From Datura wrightii (lineage: Eukaryota > Streptophyta > Magnoliopsida > Solanales > Solanaceae), in assembly GCA_035772735.1 (NCBI GenBank), contig JASDFA010000011.1, positions 2,418,001-2,482,000 on the forward strand: DNA of 64,000 nt, in the 5' to 3' direction. A program made the position numbers and the translations under genes. The notes under the pieces were generated by a model. That model was not told where the DNA came from, searched no databases, and worked only from the letters and a program-made list of their open reading frames with translations. Below, in pieces: positions 1 through 9,451 of the stretch. Position 1 is the first letter of the stretch, and each line of letters begins with the position of its first letter.

Positions 1-1053
1 TCTATACCCTAAGTTATCTGTTCTTTCTTTACAATTTTTAAGGTGTATTATGGTCTCTTCTAGATTCATACTTCCTTTTAGACAATCTTTGCATTTGAAA
101 AAATCGGATTTTTGTTCTGTATATAGTCTTTTAGCTCGTTTTATTACTTCGTCTACCGCATATGCTTCTTCTAGTATTTCTATATTCATAAGTTCTTCTT
201 CTAATTCTACATCTTTTTCTTCAATGCTATTTTCGTCTATTTGCCTAGTATAGTTATAGTCTGTGAATCTTATTGAAGTTTCGCCTTTTCTATTAGTATA
301 CATAACATGGTCTTCAGGTGTATATACTTTTGGTTTACTAAGTTTTTCTAAATTCCATTCTAGTCCTGCGTAGCTTTCTGGATCTATTTTTATAGGTTTA
401 ATTAATTTTATTCCTCTATTCCCCATAAGTTCTACTACATCGTCTATTTTTATTTTAAACTTGGTATTACTATTTGTTGCCATCTTTCCTATAAATCCTA
501 TACACATTAATAGATTCTTTCCTTTATCCATTTCTTCATATCCTTTAGTCTGTATTCCTATTTTTATATGTGATCCAAATTCTTGTAAATTCATTAGAAA
601 GTCTGGACTAATGTAAAATATTCCCCCATTATTTGTCATATCTACTTCAGTTAGACCTATTATTGCCTTTCTTAAGTCTGTCCATCTATCATCATATAAG
701 GTTATTAGCACTTTTGCTCCTAGATTTTTTCTGTTTAATCCTTTTATTCCTAATATAATTAATCCTAAATGCATCATTGTCATTCTTGTATTTTTGATAG
801 TTTTAAAGGATTCTTGATTTACTAAATTTAATTGTACTGAATTTTCTCCTAATGCGGATATTTGCTCTTCTCTATAGTGCCTATAAAGTAGGTTATTTCT
901 AGAGAAATACTTTGTATTATATAATGTTCTTGGATCTAATACTTTTAATTGATGTTGTTTAAAAAGCTGTAGGTCTTTATCTACATCTATAATCTGACTA
1001 AGTTCGCTATTTTCTTCTTCTCTTGCCTTTTTAGAGAAAATTCTAGATATCAA
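1..1053 (-). pseudogene. EPRV polyprotein ORF, inverted partial copy
   Basis: This is the mirror image of the first ~350 codons of the sense polyprotein. It covers the N-terminal region, the 30K-type movement-protein domain and the start of the linker with the Cys/His motif. The frame is open to the left window edge, so it is cut by the window and may be longer. Like the sense copy it lacks an ATG near its 5' end; the frame is open back to about position 1161 (reading leftward). No disabling change was seen in the visible part. Confidence 0.85.
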
Positions 1054-1136
1054 ATTATTTCCTATCTGGTTGTTTGAATAACTAGGTTCTGGTCTATCTA
1101 CTTCGTCGATTCGGGTTCTCCTACCTGAAAGAAAGT

Positions 1137-1439
1137 CTATTTTTGTGGTTTTCTGATTATTTTAGGTCTTTCTTTTTGCGGTGTTATTTCTATTTTTTCT
1201 AGTTTTGAAATTAGTTCATCTATATTAGTACTATGAGATTTTTCTTTTTCTTCCTTTTTCTTTAGTAGTTTTTCTAGCTTTTGATTTATTTCTAATAAGA
1301 TTGCTATAATTGTATTATTTTGTCTAACAATTATTTTATCTGACTGGGCTGCTGATATGTGTGTAGTGAAACCTACTGGCTCCTGGAATTGGCTACTATA
1401 ATCTAGTGCTTTTTTATATATCGGGTCGTCTGCATTCAT
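1137..1439 (-). CDS. EPRV ORF1, inverted copy (100 aa)
   Basis: The predicted protein is identical to the sense ORF1 at 1621-1923. It begins MNADDPIYKK and has a Lys/Glu-rich, probably coiled-coil middle. It belongs to the inverted arm of the palindrome and lies divergently, 181 bp from its sense twin. The viral promoter of this copy, if present, lies outside the window to the left. Confidence 0.8.
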   Translation of the reverse strand: MNADDPIYKKALDYSSQFQEPVGFTTHISAAQSDKIIVRQNNTIIAILLEINQKLEKLLKKKEEKEKSHSTNIDELISKLEKIEITPQKERPKIIRKPQK

Positions 1440-1620
1440 GAAAGGGATATTTTTTTAATATTTAATACTTCCTTTTTAATTTCTTTTAATTATTTGTCTA
1501 TATCAATAGGTTGTATATCGTTATAAGTACCTTTTCTAACGATATACAACCTATTGATATAGACAAATAATTAAAAGAAATTAAAAAGGAAGTATTAAAT
1601 ATTAAAGAAATATCCCTTTC

Positions 1621-1923
1621 ATGAATGCAGACGACCCGATATATAAAAAAGCACTAGATTATAGTAGCCAATTCCAGGAGCCAGTAGGTTTCACTACACA
1701 CATATCAGCAGCCCAGTCAGATAAAATAATTGTTAGACAAAATAATACAATTATAGCAATCTTATTAGAAATAAATCAAAAGCTAGAAAAACTACTAAAG
1801 AAAAAGGAAGAAAAAGAAAAATCTCATAGTACTAATATAGATGAACTAATTTCAAAACTAGAAAAAATAGAAATAACACCGCAAAAAGAAAGACCTAAAA
1901 TAATCAGAAAACCACAAAAATAG
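1621..1923 (+). CDS. EPRV ORF1, small coiled-coil protein (100 aa)
   Basis: The ATG start is followed by 99 sense codons and TAG. The middle and C-terminal parts alternate Leu/Ile with Lys/Glu (for example LLEINQKLEKLLKKKEEKEK), as in a coiled coil; the tail is basic and proline-containing. Small coiled-coil proteins at this position in caulimovirids are often virion-associated or of unknown role, so the function here is inferred only from position and composition. The last 24 nt overlap the open frame of the polyprotein, which is open from 1899 in another frame. This suggests coupled or leaky translation. Confidence 0.75.
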   Translation: MNADDPIYKKALDYSSQFQEPVGFTTHISAAQSDKIIVRQNNTIIAILLEINQKLEKLLKKKEEKEKSHSTNIDELISKLEKIEITPQKERPKIIRKPQK

Positions 1924-2006
1924 ACTTTCTTTCAGGTAGGAGAACCCGAATCGACGAAGTAGATAGACCAGAACCTAGTTATTCAAACAACCAGATAGGA
2001 AATAAT

Positions 2007-5000
2007 TTGATATCTAGAATTTTCTCTAAAAAGGCAAGAGAAGAAGAAAATAGCGAACTTAGTCAGATTATAGATGTAGATAAAGACCTACAGCTTTTTA
2101 AACAACATCAATTAAAAGTATTAGATCCAAGAACATTATATAATACAAAGTATTTCTCTAGAAATAACCTACTTTATAGGCACTATAGAGAAGAGCAAAT
2201 ATCCGCATTAGGAGAAAATTCAGTACAATTAAATTTAGTAAATCAAGAATCCTTTAAAACTATCAAAAATACAAGAATGACAATGATGCATTTAGGATTA
2301 ATTATATTAGGAATAAAAGGATTAAACAGAAAAAATCTAGGAGCAAAAGTGCTAATAACCTTATATGATGATAGATGGACAGACTTAAGAAAGGCAATAA
2401 TAGGTCTAACTGAAGTAGATATGACAAATAATGGGGGAATATTTTACATTAGTCCAGACTTTCTAATGAATTTACAAGAATTTGGATCACATATAAAAAT
2501 AGGAATACAGACTAAAGGATATGAAGAAATGGATAAAGGAAAGAATCTATTAATGTGTATAGGATTTATAGGAAAGATGGCAACAAATAGTAATACCAAG
2601 TTTAAAATAAAAATAGACGATGTAGTAGAACTTATGGGGAATAGAGGAATAAAATTAATTAAACCTATAAAAATAGATCCAGAAAGCTACGCAGGACTAG
2701 AATGGAATTTAGAAAAACTTAGTAAACCAAAAGTATATACACCTGAAGACCATGTTATGTATACTAATAGAAAAGGCGAAACTTCAATAAGATTCACAGA
2801 CTATAACTATACTAGGCAAATAGACGAAAATAGCATTGAAGAAAAAGATGTAGAATTAGAAGAAGAACTTATGAATATAGAAATACTAGAAGAAGCATAT
2901 GCGGTAGACGAAGTAATAAAACGAGCTAAAAGACTATATACAGAACAAAAATCCGATTTTTTCAAATGCAAAGATTGTCTAAAAGGAAGTATGAATCTAG
3001 AAGAGACCATAATACACCTTAAAAATTGTAAAGAAAGAACAGATAACTTAGGGTATAGATATGATAAAGAAGACACTACATCTATAGTAAGTGAAAAAGA
3101 ACTAATGGAGTCGAGTAGTTCAACACCTTTCCAGAAGACTTCACAAACTCATACTATAGATACTAGTACAGGAAATGTGCCTAGAAGGAGAGTATGGAGA
3201 GTAAACCCAGATGAAGAAATCAGGACAGATAAAATAAAACCTATGGGTAAAAGAATGCCTATAGAAGAACCTATTAGACTACAAGAAGGAGGTAGCAAAG
3301 GAAAAATATTAAATCTTGCAGCCCATGATCCACAACTTTGGAACTCAGCGATAGACATTTGGAAAGGAATAGTAGTAGCAGACTTTATTAAAAATTATCA
3401 AGAAACAGATGCAGAAACCATGTATAGATACATGGAGACATTTTTAGGAGAATCAGCTAAGGCAGTATGGGAAGCATACAAAAGTAATTTCCCACAAGAA
3501 TTTCAGACACTAATAAATATGGGGGCAAACCCTTATAACTTCACGAATAAAATGCATAGTTTACTTACAGGAGAAGACCCAAATAGTGGAACAATTATAC
3601 TTCAAAGAAATGCATTAATAAAACTAGAACAATTAAGTATATCTAACTGGTGTTACATCAAAGAATTTTTAAGAGAATTCTTTTATTATTGTACACTAAG
3701 TGGGAACACTTTTGATGAAGACTTAGGTAAAAAATTATTTAACAAATTACCAGGAGCATTAGGTAGAGAAATAGAAGAGAGATGGTATAAAAGAGAGGGT
3801 GTAATACAAAACCCAACAGCAAAATGGTCGATAGGACAGAGAGTACAACATATAATGGAAGTATTAACTGAAAAATGTACAAATATACAAATACAAAAAC
3901 AATTAAAACAGAACGAAATGAATTTCTGTAAAACTGTAATGTATACAACTCAACATTATGACAAGAAACCATACAAGCCTAGAAAATATAAAAATAGATA
4001 CTATAATTGGAAACCATATAAGAAGAAATATTACCTAAGAAAATCATCAGCAAAGAAACCATACTTAGATAAAAACAGGCATGTAAGAAAATACAGAGAT
4101 GAAAGAAACTATAGAAATAAATTAGAATGTTTTACTTGTGGAAGTTCAGAACATCTGGCAAATACCTGCCCTAAAAGATATAACACTAAAACAAGAAACT
4201 CTCAGTTAATAGAAGAGCTACAAGAGACTTTAATAAATGTAGATGAATATATGTCAGACACAGAAAGTATATACTCAGTAGTAAGCATAGAAATTACAGA
4301 AGGAAATAAAACAGACTCATCAGACTCAGAAAAAGACGACTTTATTAACGAATTAGGAACAGATTTGAAATTGCCTCTAGAACTAGAAGAACTGCAATAC
4401 ATTGATATGACAAATATTATACAAGAATGTAACCACAATTTTGAAAGAAACAAAGGATTAGATAGTAAGCCCTGTGGATTCTGTAGATGGTACCCTAGTA
4501 AAGACAAAAGAGCAAAGTGTAGTAATTGTTTTATGGAAGGATGCATAACCTGTATAGAAACAGAATTAGGAATTAGAATAGGACCACCTATAAGAAGAGA
4601 AAATAATCAGATAATTAATATAAGAATAGACTCATTAGAAGAGAAAATACAAGAACTAGATCATCGAATAAGAACGCTGGAAAAAGGAAAAGGAAAATTA
4701 GAGGAAGAAATATTACTTCAAAATAATGAAACCTCATTAGCAAACCAAGAACAAGATAACTATCTAAATATAAAAAACATTATAGACACAGGACTAATCT
4801 GTAATGAAGACAAAAAAATAGCAACTATAAAAATATTAGCAAGAATCAAAATAGAAGATATTGAAATAGAAACACTAGCCCTACTAGATCCAGGATGCAC
4901 TAGCTGTCTAATAAACAAAAAGATAGTCCCACAAGAGCTATTAACAAAATTACCTAAACCAGTTGTTGCAATGCAAATGGATGGCACTTATAATACCTAC

Positions 5001-6869
5001 GAATATTGCATAGAAAAAGCTAAAATAAGTTTCCAAAATACTTGTAAAAAATTCTATAACCCGTCTTATGACATAACCAACATACTTGTAAGAGATCTAA
5101 ATATCAATACAGACTTAGTCATAGGTCTAAAATTTATATTTCAAGACTCTGGAAGTTGTTTAATCACACGAGATGGCATAGCATTTTTTAAACAGACAAC
5201 CTATACCCCTGTACAAACAAAAGAAGTATCAACAAAGGGAAGGCATGAAACAGAAAAACAAAAGCCCTGTTGTAATAAATGTCAGGCCAAAGAAGAATGT
5301 AATAGAGAAGCCTATGAAGAAGAAGAAAGTTACAATTCTGATGAAGAAGTAAGAGAAAAAAGTTATACTTTAATTAATATAGAAACATCATTTTATAATT
5401 TCAATAAAGGACTAAAAAACATAGGAAATATCAAAGGGCCTAAAGACTTAGATAATATAGTAAAATCCTTAGACGAATTAGAAATAATAGGGGAAAAACC
5501 TTTACTCCACTGGGAAGCCAATAAGATAATGTGTAGGTTAGATATAATAAACCCAGAATATACAATAAAAACAGCAGCAATAGAAGCAACAAATTTAGAC
5601 ATAGAAGATTTTCAAGTCCAAATAAAAGAACTTTTATCCCTAGGTGTAATTCGAAGATCTACTTCTAGACACCGATCAGCGGTTTTTATGGTTAGAAATC
5701 ATAATGAAATAATCAGAGGAAAAGCCAGAATGGTCATAAACTATAAGAGACTTAATGATAATACAAGAACAGATGCATACAAACTTCCAGACAAAAGTGA
5801 ATTACTTAATAGAATACAGGGAAAAAGAATTTTTAGCAAATTCGACTGTAAATCAGGATATTGGCAAGTAAAGATGCACCCTGATAGTATAGAATGGACA
5901 GCTTTTACATGTCCAGAAGGGCATTTCGAATGGCTAGCAATGCCATTTGGACTTAAGACTGCCCCTCCAATTTTCCAAAGAAAAATGGATGAGATATTTG
6001 GAGAATACAAACGTTTTGTGCTAGTATATGTAGATGATATTTTGGTATTTAGCAAAGACTTACAAGAACATTTAGGACACCTACAGACAGTATTCAGATT
6101 ATTTGTAAACAAAGAAATTATAGTTAGTAAAAAGAAAATGGAATTGTGTAAAACATATATAAACTTTTTAGGAGTTACTATAGGAGACGGAAAAATAAAG
6201 CTACAACCTCATATAGCTAAAAAGGTATTAGAAATGCCCAATAATTTAGATAAGACAAAAGACCTTCAAAAATTTTTAGGATTAGTAAATTACGCCAGAA
6301 ATTTTATACAAGACTTAGGAAAAATAGCAGGACCATTATATGCTAAAATAGGAAGTAAAGGGCAAAAACATTTCAATACCGAAGATATGAAGTTAGTACA
6401 ACAGATTAAAGAGAAGGTAAAGAATATCCCAGACTTAAATATCCCATTAGAATCAGACTATTTAATTATAGAAACAGATGGAAGTATCCAAGGATGGGGA
6501 GCGGTACTAAAGGCACGACCCTCTAAATATAGTCCCAAACAAGAAGAAAAGATTTGTGCCTACCAAAGTGGTAAGTATAAAGAAAAAGGAAATATGAGTA
6601 GCATAGACGCAGAAGTATTAGCTATAATATATGGGTTAAATAGTTTTAAGCTATATATTCTAAATAAAAACGAAATACTAGTTAGAACAGACTGTGAAGC
6701 CATAGTAAGATTTCATCAAAAGATAGATCAGAAGAATAGTAGTAAGAGGAGATGGCTAAACTTCATAGACACGATCTCAATATATCCTAATATAATCTTC
6801 GAATACATTAAAGGAAAGGATAATAATCTAGCAGATCAGTTAAGTAGATTAAATTTGAAAACGATATAA
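2007..6869 (+). CDS. EPRV polyprotein: MP, coat, zinc fingers, protease, RT, RNase H
   Basis: A single unbroken frame of about 1620 codons. In order: 30K-superfamily movement protein (~70-260); C-X2-C-X12-H-X3-C (C321-C341); coat-protein core (~455-600); Tyr/Lys/Arg-rich stretch; CCHC zinc knuckle C708-C711-H716-C721; Cys cluster C-X2-C-X11-C-X2-C-X4-C-X2-C (823-849); aspartic-protease-like LLDPG with D961; reverse transcriptase with YVDD at 1341-1344; RNase H with D1491 and E1536, ending LADQLSRL. It would make virions and copy RNA to DNA. The listed start is a TTG; the frame is open upstream to 1899 and the first ATG codons lie about 90 codons inside, so the true start is unresolved. The protease reads DPG where DTG/DSG is usual. 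Confidence 0.9.
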   Translation: MISRIFSKKAREEENSELSQIIDVDKDLQLFKQHQLKVLDPRTLYNTKYFSRNNLLYRHYREEQISALGENSVQLNLVNQESFKTIKNTRMTMMHLGLIILGIKGLNRKNLGAKVLITLYDDRWTDLRKAIIGLTEVDMTNNGGIFYISPDFLMNLQEFGSHIKIGIQTKGYEEMDKGKNLLMCIGFIGKMATNSNTKFKIKIDDVVELMGNRGIKLIKPIKIDPESYAGLEWNLEKLSKPKVYTPEDHVMYTNRKGETSIRFTDYNYTRQIDENSIEEKDVELEEELMNIEILEEAYAVDEVIKRAKRLYTEQKSDFFKCKDCLKGSMNLEETIIHLKNCKERTDNLGYRYDKEDTTSIVSEKELMESSSSTPFQKTSQTHTIDTSTGNVPRRRVWRVNPDEEIRTDKIKPMGKRMPIEEPIRLQEGGSKGKILNLAAHDPQLWNSAIDIWKGIVVADFIKNYQETDAETMYRYMETFLGESAKAVWEAYKSNFPQEFQTLINMGANPYNFTNKMHSLLTGEDPNSGTIILQRNALIKLEQLSISNWCYIKEFLREFFYYCTLSGNTFDEDLGKKLFNKLPGALGREIEERWYKREGVIQNPTAKWSIGQRVQHIMEVLTEKCTNIQIQKQLKQNEMNFCKTVMYTTQHYDKKPYKPRKYKNRYYNWKPYKKKYYLRKSSAKKPYLDKNRHVRKYRDERNYRNKLECFTCGSSEHLANTCPKRYNTKTRNSQLIEELQETLINVDEYMSDTESIYSVVSIEITEGNKTDSSDSEKDDFINELGTDLKLPLELEELQYIDMTNIIQECNHNFERNKGLDSKPCGFCRWYPSKDKRAKCSNCFMEGCITCIETELGIRIGPPIRRENNQIINIRIDSLEEKIQELDHRIRTLEKGKGKLEEEILLQNNETSLANQEQDNYLNIKNIIDTGLICNEDKKIATIKILARIKIEDIEIETLALLDPGCTSCLINKKIVPQELLTKLPKPVVAMQMDGTYNTYEYCIEKAKISFQNTCKKFYNPSYDITNILVRDLNINTDLVIGLKFIFQDSGSCLITRDGIAFFKQTTYTPVQTKEVSTKGRHETEKQKPCCNKCQAKEECNREAYEEEESYNSDEEVREKSYTLINIETSFYNFNKGLKNIGNIKGPKDLDNIVKSLDELEIIGEKPLLHWEANKIMCRLDIINPEYTIKTAAIEATNLDIEDFQVQIKELLSLGVIRRSTSRHRSAVFMVRNHNEIIRGKARMVINYKRLNDNTRTDAYKLPDKSELLNRIQGKRIFSKFDCKSGYWQVKMHPDSIEWTAFTCPEGHFEWLAMPFGLKTAPPIFQRKMDEIFGEYKRFVLVYVDDILVFSKDLQEHLGHLQTVFRLFVNKEIIVSKKKMELCKTYINFLGVTIGDGKIKLQPHIAKKVLEMPNNLDKTKDLQKFLGLVNYARNFIQDLGKIAGPLYAKIGSKGQKHFNTEDMKLVQQIKEKVKNIPDLNIPLESDYLIIETDGSIQGWGAVLKARPSKYSPKQEEKICAYQSGKYKEKGNMSSIDAEVLAIIYGLNSFKLYILNKNEILVRTDCEAIVRFHQKIDQKNSSKRRWLNFIDTISIYPNIIFEYIKGKDNNLADQLSRLNLKTI

Positions 6870-6888
6870 CAATAAGTTATTTTTCAGT

Positions 6889-8154
6889 ATGCGGCCCAAC
6901 TCAAGCACAAGACCAAAGCTACCAGAGATAGCCCAGACAGACAAAGGCAAAGGCCCAGCCTCTGCTTCAGACTCGTATGCTCAGACTCTTTTAACAAATG
7001 TACGCTTCAGACCTCAGACATCGGTCGAAACTTTAGAAAGAATACATTTTGGAAAACATAATCTAATTTGTTATCCTAAATGTAACCTATCCTTTAAAGA
7101 AATGCCAGACTGTAAAATAGACAGACCTCAAAGATGTTTAATGGATAATTTATGGATAGCATACACTAAACGAGACATTAAATACTTCATAGCCACGTTA
7201 AATGCACTGGGACAGTATTTTACAGACAAAAATACGGAAAAGAAATTCAGATTTTATGTAGTAATACATGGAAAAATCAATGGTGTTTTTCAAACATGGC
7301 AAGAAGTAATAGACTCAATAAATGGAATAAAAAATCCTCTTTTCAAAGGTTTTAATGATTTAACTGAAGCCTTAGACTATGCAAGGGGATATTTGGGCCC
7401 AAATTATTTTATCTCTCCAGCCCTAAAACAAAGCCCAATCCAAATTCCACAATACAAGGTCCAGAAAGACACAGACAAAATAATTTTCTGCGACCACTGT
7501 GAGTCCATGACAGAAGGGTTTAAAAGGCTAAATGCTAAGTGTGAAGCCCTGAGTCAAGAAAAGGATCAGCTACTACAGATACTCAGACAGACAAGCCCAG
7601 ACACGAGTTCTCCATCTCAAGCCAAAATGGATGAGACGAGTGTGCATTCCTCTCAGAATGCAAATAAACCTACTATATCAGGTAAAGATATAGCTAGTCC
7701 GGCTCAAACGGTAGCCGGTAAAGACAAATCAAATCCGTTGAAGGCTGTCACTTTGCCAAAAAGTGAAACAGAACCAGCAACTCCTCCTAGAAGACGATTA
7801 CCAAAATCATTCACCATGGGTGAAACAACTAGACAAAAGATCTTAAATAAGAAAAAGAAAAAGACTATAGAGGATATAATTAAACAGACGCTGGAGGAAA
7901 TGATCAAAGAAGTAGAACAAGACAAACATATGGACCAAACCCCAATCAGACTAGAAGATACTGGTCTAGAACCACCAATCAGATTAGACGACATCGTTTC
8001 AGATCCTGACCAAGATAACCGAAGACAGCAAACAACAGAAGAAAACAGTGTCCCAACCGAAGGTGAAGATGATCAAGACGCCCAAGACCCGTATGCAGGA
8101 TATGATTCGGGAATGAGTTTTGACTCAATTGCCCTTCATAACCTAGATACCTAA
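6889..8154 (+). CDS. EPRV viroplasmin / translational transactivator (421 aa)
   Basis: The ATG lies 19 nt after the polyprotein stop, and the frame is intact to TAA. Residues ~110-170 (FRFYVVIHGKINGVFQTWQE, then an ALDYARGYLGP segment) match the caulimovirus gene VI/viroplasmin core, an RNase-HI-N-terminal-like fold. A CDHC motif lies near residue 200. The C-terminal half is Ser/Pro- and Glu/Asp-rich, with a Lys run at ~320-325 that could be a nuclear signal. In caulimoviruses this protein forms inclusion bodies and allows reinitiation on polycistronic RNA, which fits the closely spaced ORFs and missing polyprotein ATG here. That role is family knowledge, not shown for this copy. Confidence 0.88.
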   Translation: MRPNSSTRPKLPEIAQTDKGKGPASASDSYAQTLLTNVRFRPQTSVETLERIHFGKHNLICYPKCNLSFKEMPDCKIDRPQRCLMDNLWIAYTKRDIKYFIATLNALGQYFTDKNTEKKFRFYVVIHGKINGVFQTWQEVIDSINGIKNPLFKGFNDLTEALDYARGYLGPNYFISPALKQSPIQIPQYKVQKDTDKIIFCDHCESMTEGFKRLNAKCEALSQEKDQLLQILRQTSPDTSSPSQAKMDETSVHSSQNANKPTISGKDIASPAQTVAGKDKSNPLKAVTLPKSETEPATPPRRRLPKSFTMGETTRQKILNKKKKKTIEDIIKQTLEEMIKEVEQDKHMDQTPIRLEDTGLEPPIRLDDIVSDPDQDNRRQQTTEENSVPTEGEDDQDAQDPYAGYDSGMSFDSIALHNLDT

Positions 8155-8159
8155 GAAAG

Positions 8160-8500
8160 TTTTCAGACCAAGTCAGTCTATAAAGTCTATAATATTAGGT
8201 CTGTGAATAAGTCTAGTGGGGATGCCCACTAAGTGTCCTGTGAGTGCTTACTTTATCACTACTTTCCAAAAGGAAAGAAAAACTGATAAGCACGCGTCTT
8301 AGTAGGTCAGAATAATAATGCACAATCTGAATTAATAATGCATGTGACGATGGGGCCCAAAGAGCACCCGGCATGAATTATTTGATAAAGATAAGCATTA
8401 AGTGTCGGCAAAATCTTGATCGTCCTTTACAAAGTGTCGGTCAGATCTTAGCCATTTATTTTCTACAACTCTTATCCTCCTCATCTATATATACCCCTCT
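8160..8500 (+). promoter_or_regulatory. EPRV promoter region (TATA at 8486-8493)
   Basis: The gap after the transactivator holds a TATATATA box at 8486-8493, a TGACG as-1-type motif at 8345-8349, and a CT-rich stretch just before the TATA box. This is the layout of a caulimovirid pregenomic-RNA promoter. Transcription would start about 30 nt downstream, near 8520. A 92-codon open frame overlaps the region but has no family features. Confidence 0.6.
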
Positions 8501-8509
8501 TCAAACCAA

Positions 8510-9370
8510 AGAAAAACATACGAAAAAACCACAGAAAGAAAAAACACTCCCAAGTTTTCCATCTACTCTCAGATGCTTAACTACTCCAAAAACCAAATCC
8601 AACTTTGAAAACACCCGAATCATCCCTAAGAACAAGTCTAAATATTTTTAAAAAAGTTTCTTAAGAGTCACCGGGGGTTCCCGAAAGGGAAACCTCGCTC
8701 GCGTCTTATAACATGTAAGTCTATTATTCATGTTTTCCCCATATGTAAATTATGTGTGTTTATTTTATGTTTTTATGTTAAAAATGTTTGAGTTATTTAT
8801 ATAACTGTTTATATAATAAAAAACAGTTTAATATGAATCATCCTAAGTAAAAGGTTAGGCTCTTAGTTTCTTAATAACAACGATGGATTAACCTGTAAAT
8901 TCCTAGGAACTTGATAGGTGAATTGTAGTCCGTGAGTAGGACGTTGTTATCACCATATACTGGGTGGGGTTAAAGAACTTGTTGTTAAGAATTAAAACTA
9001 AAGAGCAAGAGTTTGAACTGGTTGATTTGTGTTTAAAAAAAAATAAAAAAAAAAGAGTTAAAATTAGGGGAAAATATATATAATCTGCATGTTAAAGACA
9101 CACCGAGTGAGGGAGTACTGAGTAGGATTTCACAAAATTATTATAAAAACCGTCATAATTTTCCAAATCTCTCAGCTTTTTCATTGAAATATTTTACATT
9201 TTAAATCTCTATTATTTTGGTATCAGTATATTCAAGCTATAAAATATTTCAATGTGAATCTTGCTCTTTAAATATAATAGATTAAAGAGCATATAAGAGG
9301 TATGCTCTTATAGAGTGTGTAATAATCATATACCTAGAAATAATCATATAAAATATTGGTATCCAAATAG
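8510..9370 (+). other. EPRV leader-like sequence with stem-loops and poly(A) signal
   Basis: This is non-coding sequence after the viral TATA box. It contains a GGTTCCC-GAAA-GGGAAACC hairpin at 8676-8694 and AATAAA at 8815-8820, where the terminally redundant 3' end would be made. A 14-15-bp stem (about 9184-9198 with 9238-9254) carries TGGTATCAG in its loop, a 9-nt match to the usual initiator-Met tRNA primer site. Small stems near 9264-9312 follow. Caulimovirid leaders are long, structured and contain short ORFs, which fits. The right limit is approximate. Confidence 0.5.
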
Positions 9371-9412
9371 TATTACCTATGTCTTTAATTTTTAAGTATA
9401 TTTTAATTTATT

Positions 9413-9451
<39 letters not shown>

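Larger units (their letters stand above)
1..3059. repeat. Near-perfect inverted repeat (EPRV head-to-head palindrome)
   Basis: The left arm (1-1523) is the reverse complement of the right arm (1537-3059), around a 13-nt spacer at 1524-1536. Any position x on the left pairs with 3060-x on the right. The only difference I noticed is at 1453/1607. The small viral ORF occurs at 1137-1439 (-) and 1621-1923 (+) with identical protein. The left arm runs off the window, so its true length is unknown. The two copies meet at the 5' end of the viral coding region. This is either two head-to-head integrated copies or an integration followed by inverted duplication. Confidence 0.97.
1537..9370 (+). mobile_element. 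Endogenous pararetrovirus (Caulimoviridae-like), sense copy
   Basis: Order: small coiled-coil ORF, polyprotein (movement protein, coat protein, zinc finger, protease, reverse transcriptase, RNase H), viroplasmin/transactivator, then promoter and leader. There is no integrase domain and there are no LTRs, which separates it from Ty3 elements. From ORF1 through the leader it spans about 7.8 kb, the size of one complete caulimovirid genome (about 7-8 kb, family knowledge). The three-ORF layout with a separate transactivator recalls the solendovirus/LycEPRV type of Solanaceae, but I cannot assign the genus without a tree. The right end is approximate: leader-like stem-loops fade into AT-rich DNA near 9370. 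Confidence 0.85.

Noticed and set aside
8373..8651. 92-codon ORF after the viral transactivator
   Set aside because: It overlaps the TATA box and leader, is basic/low-complexity and resembles no known protein.
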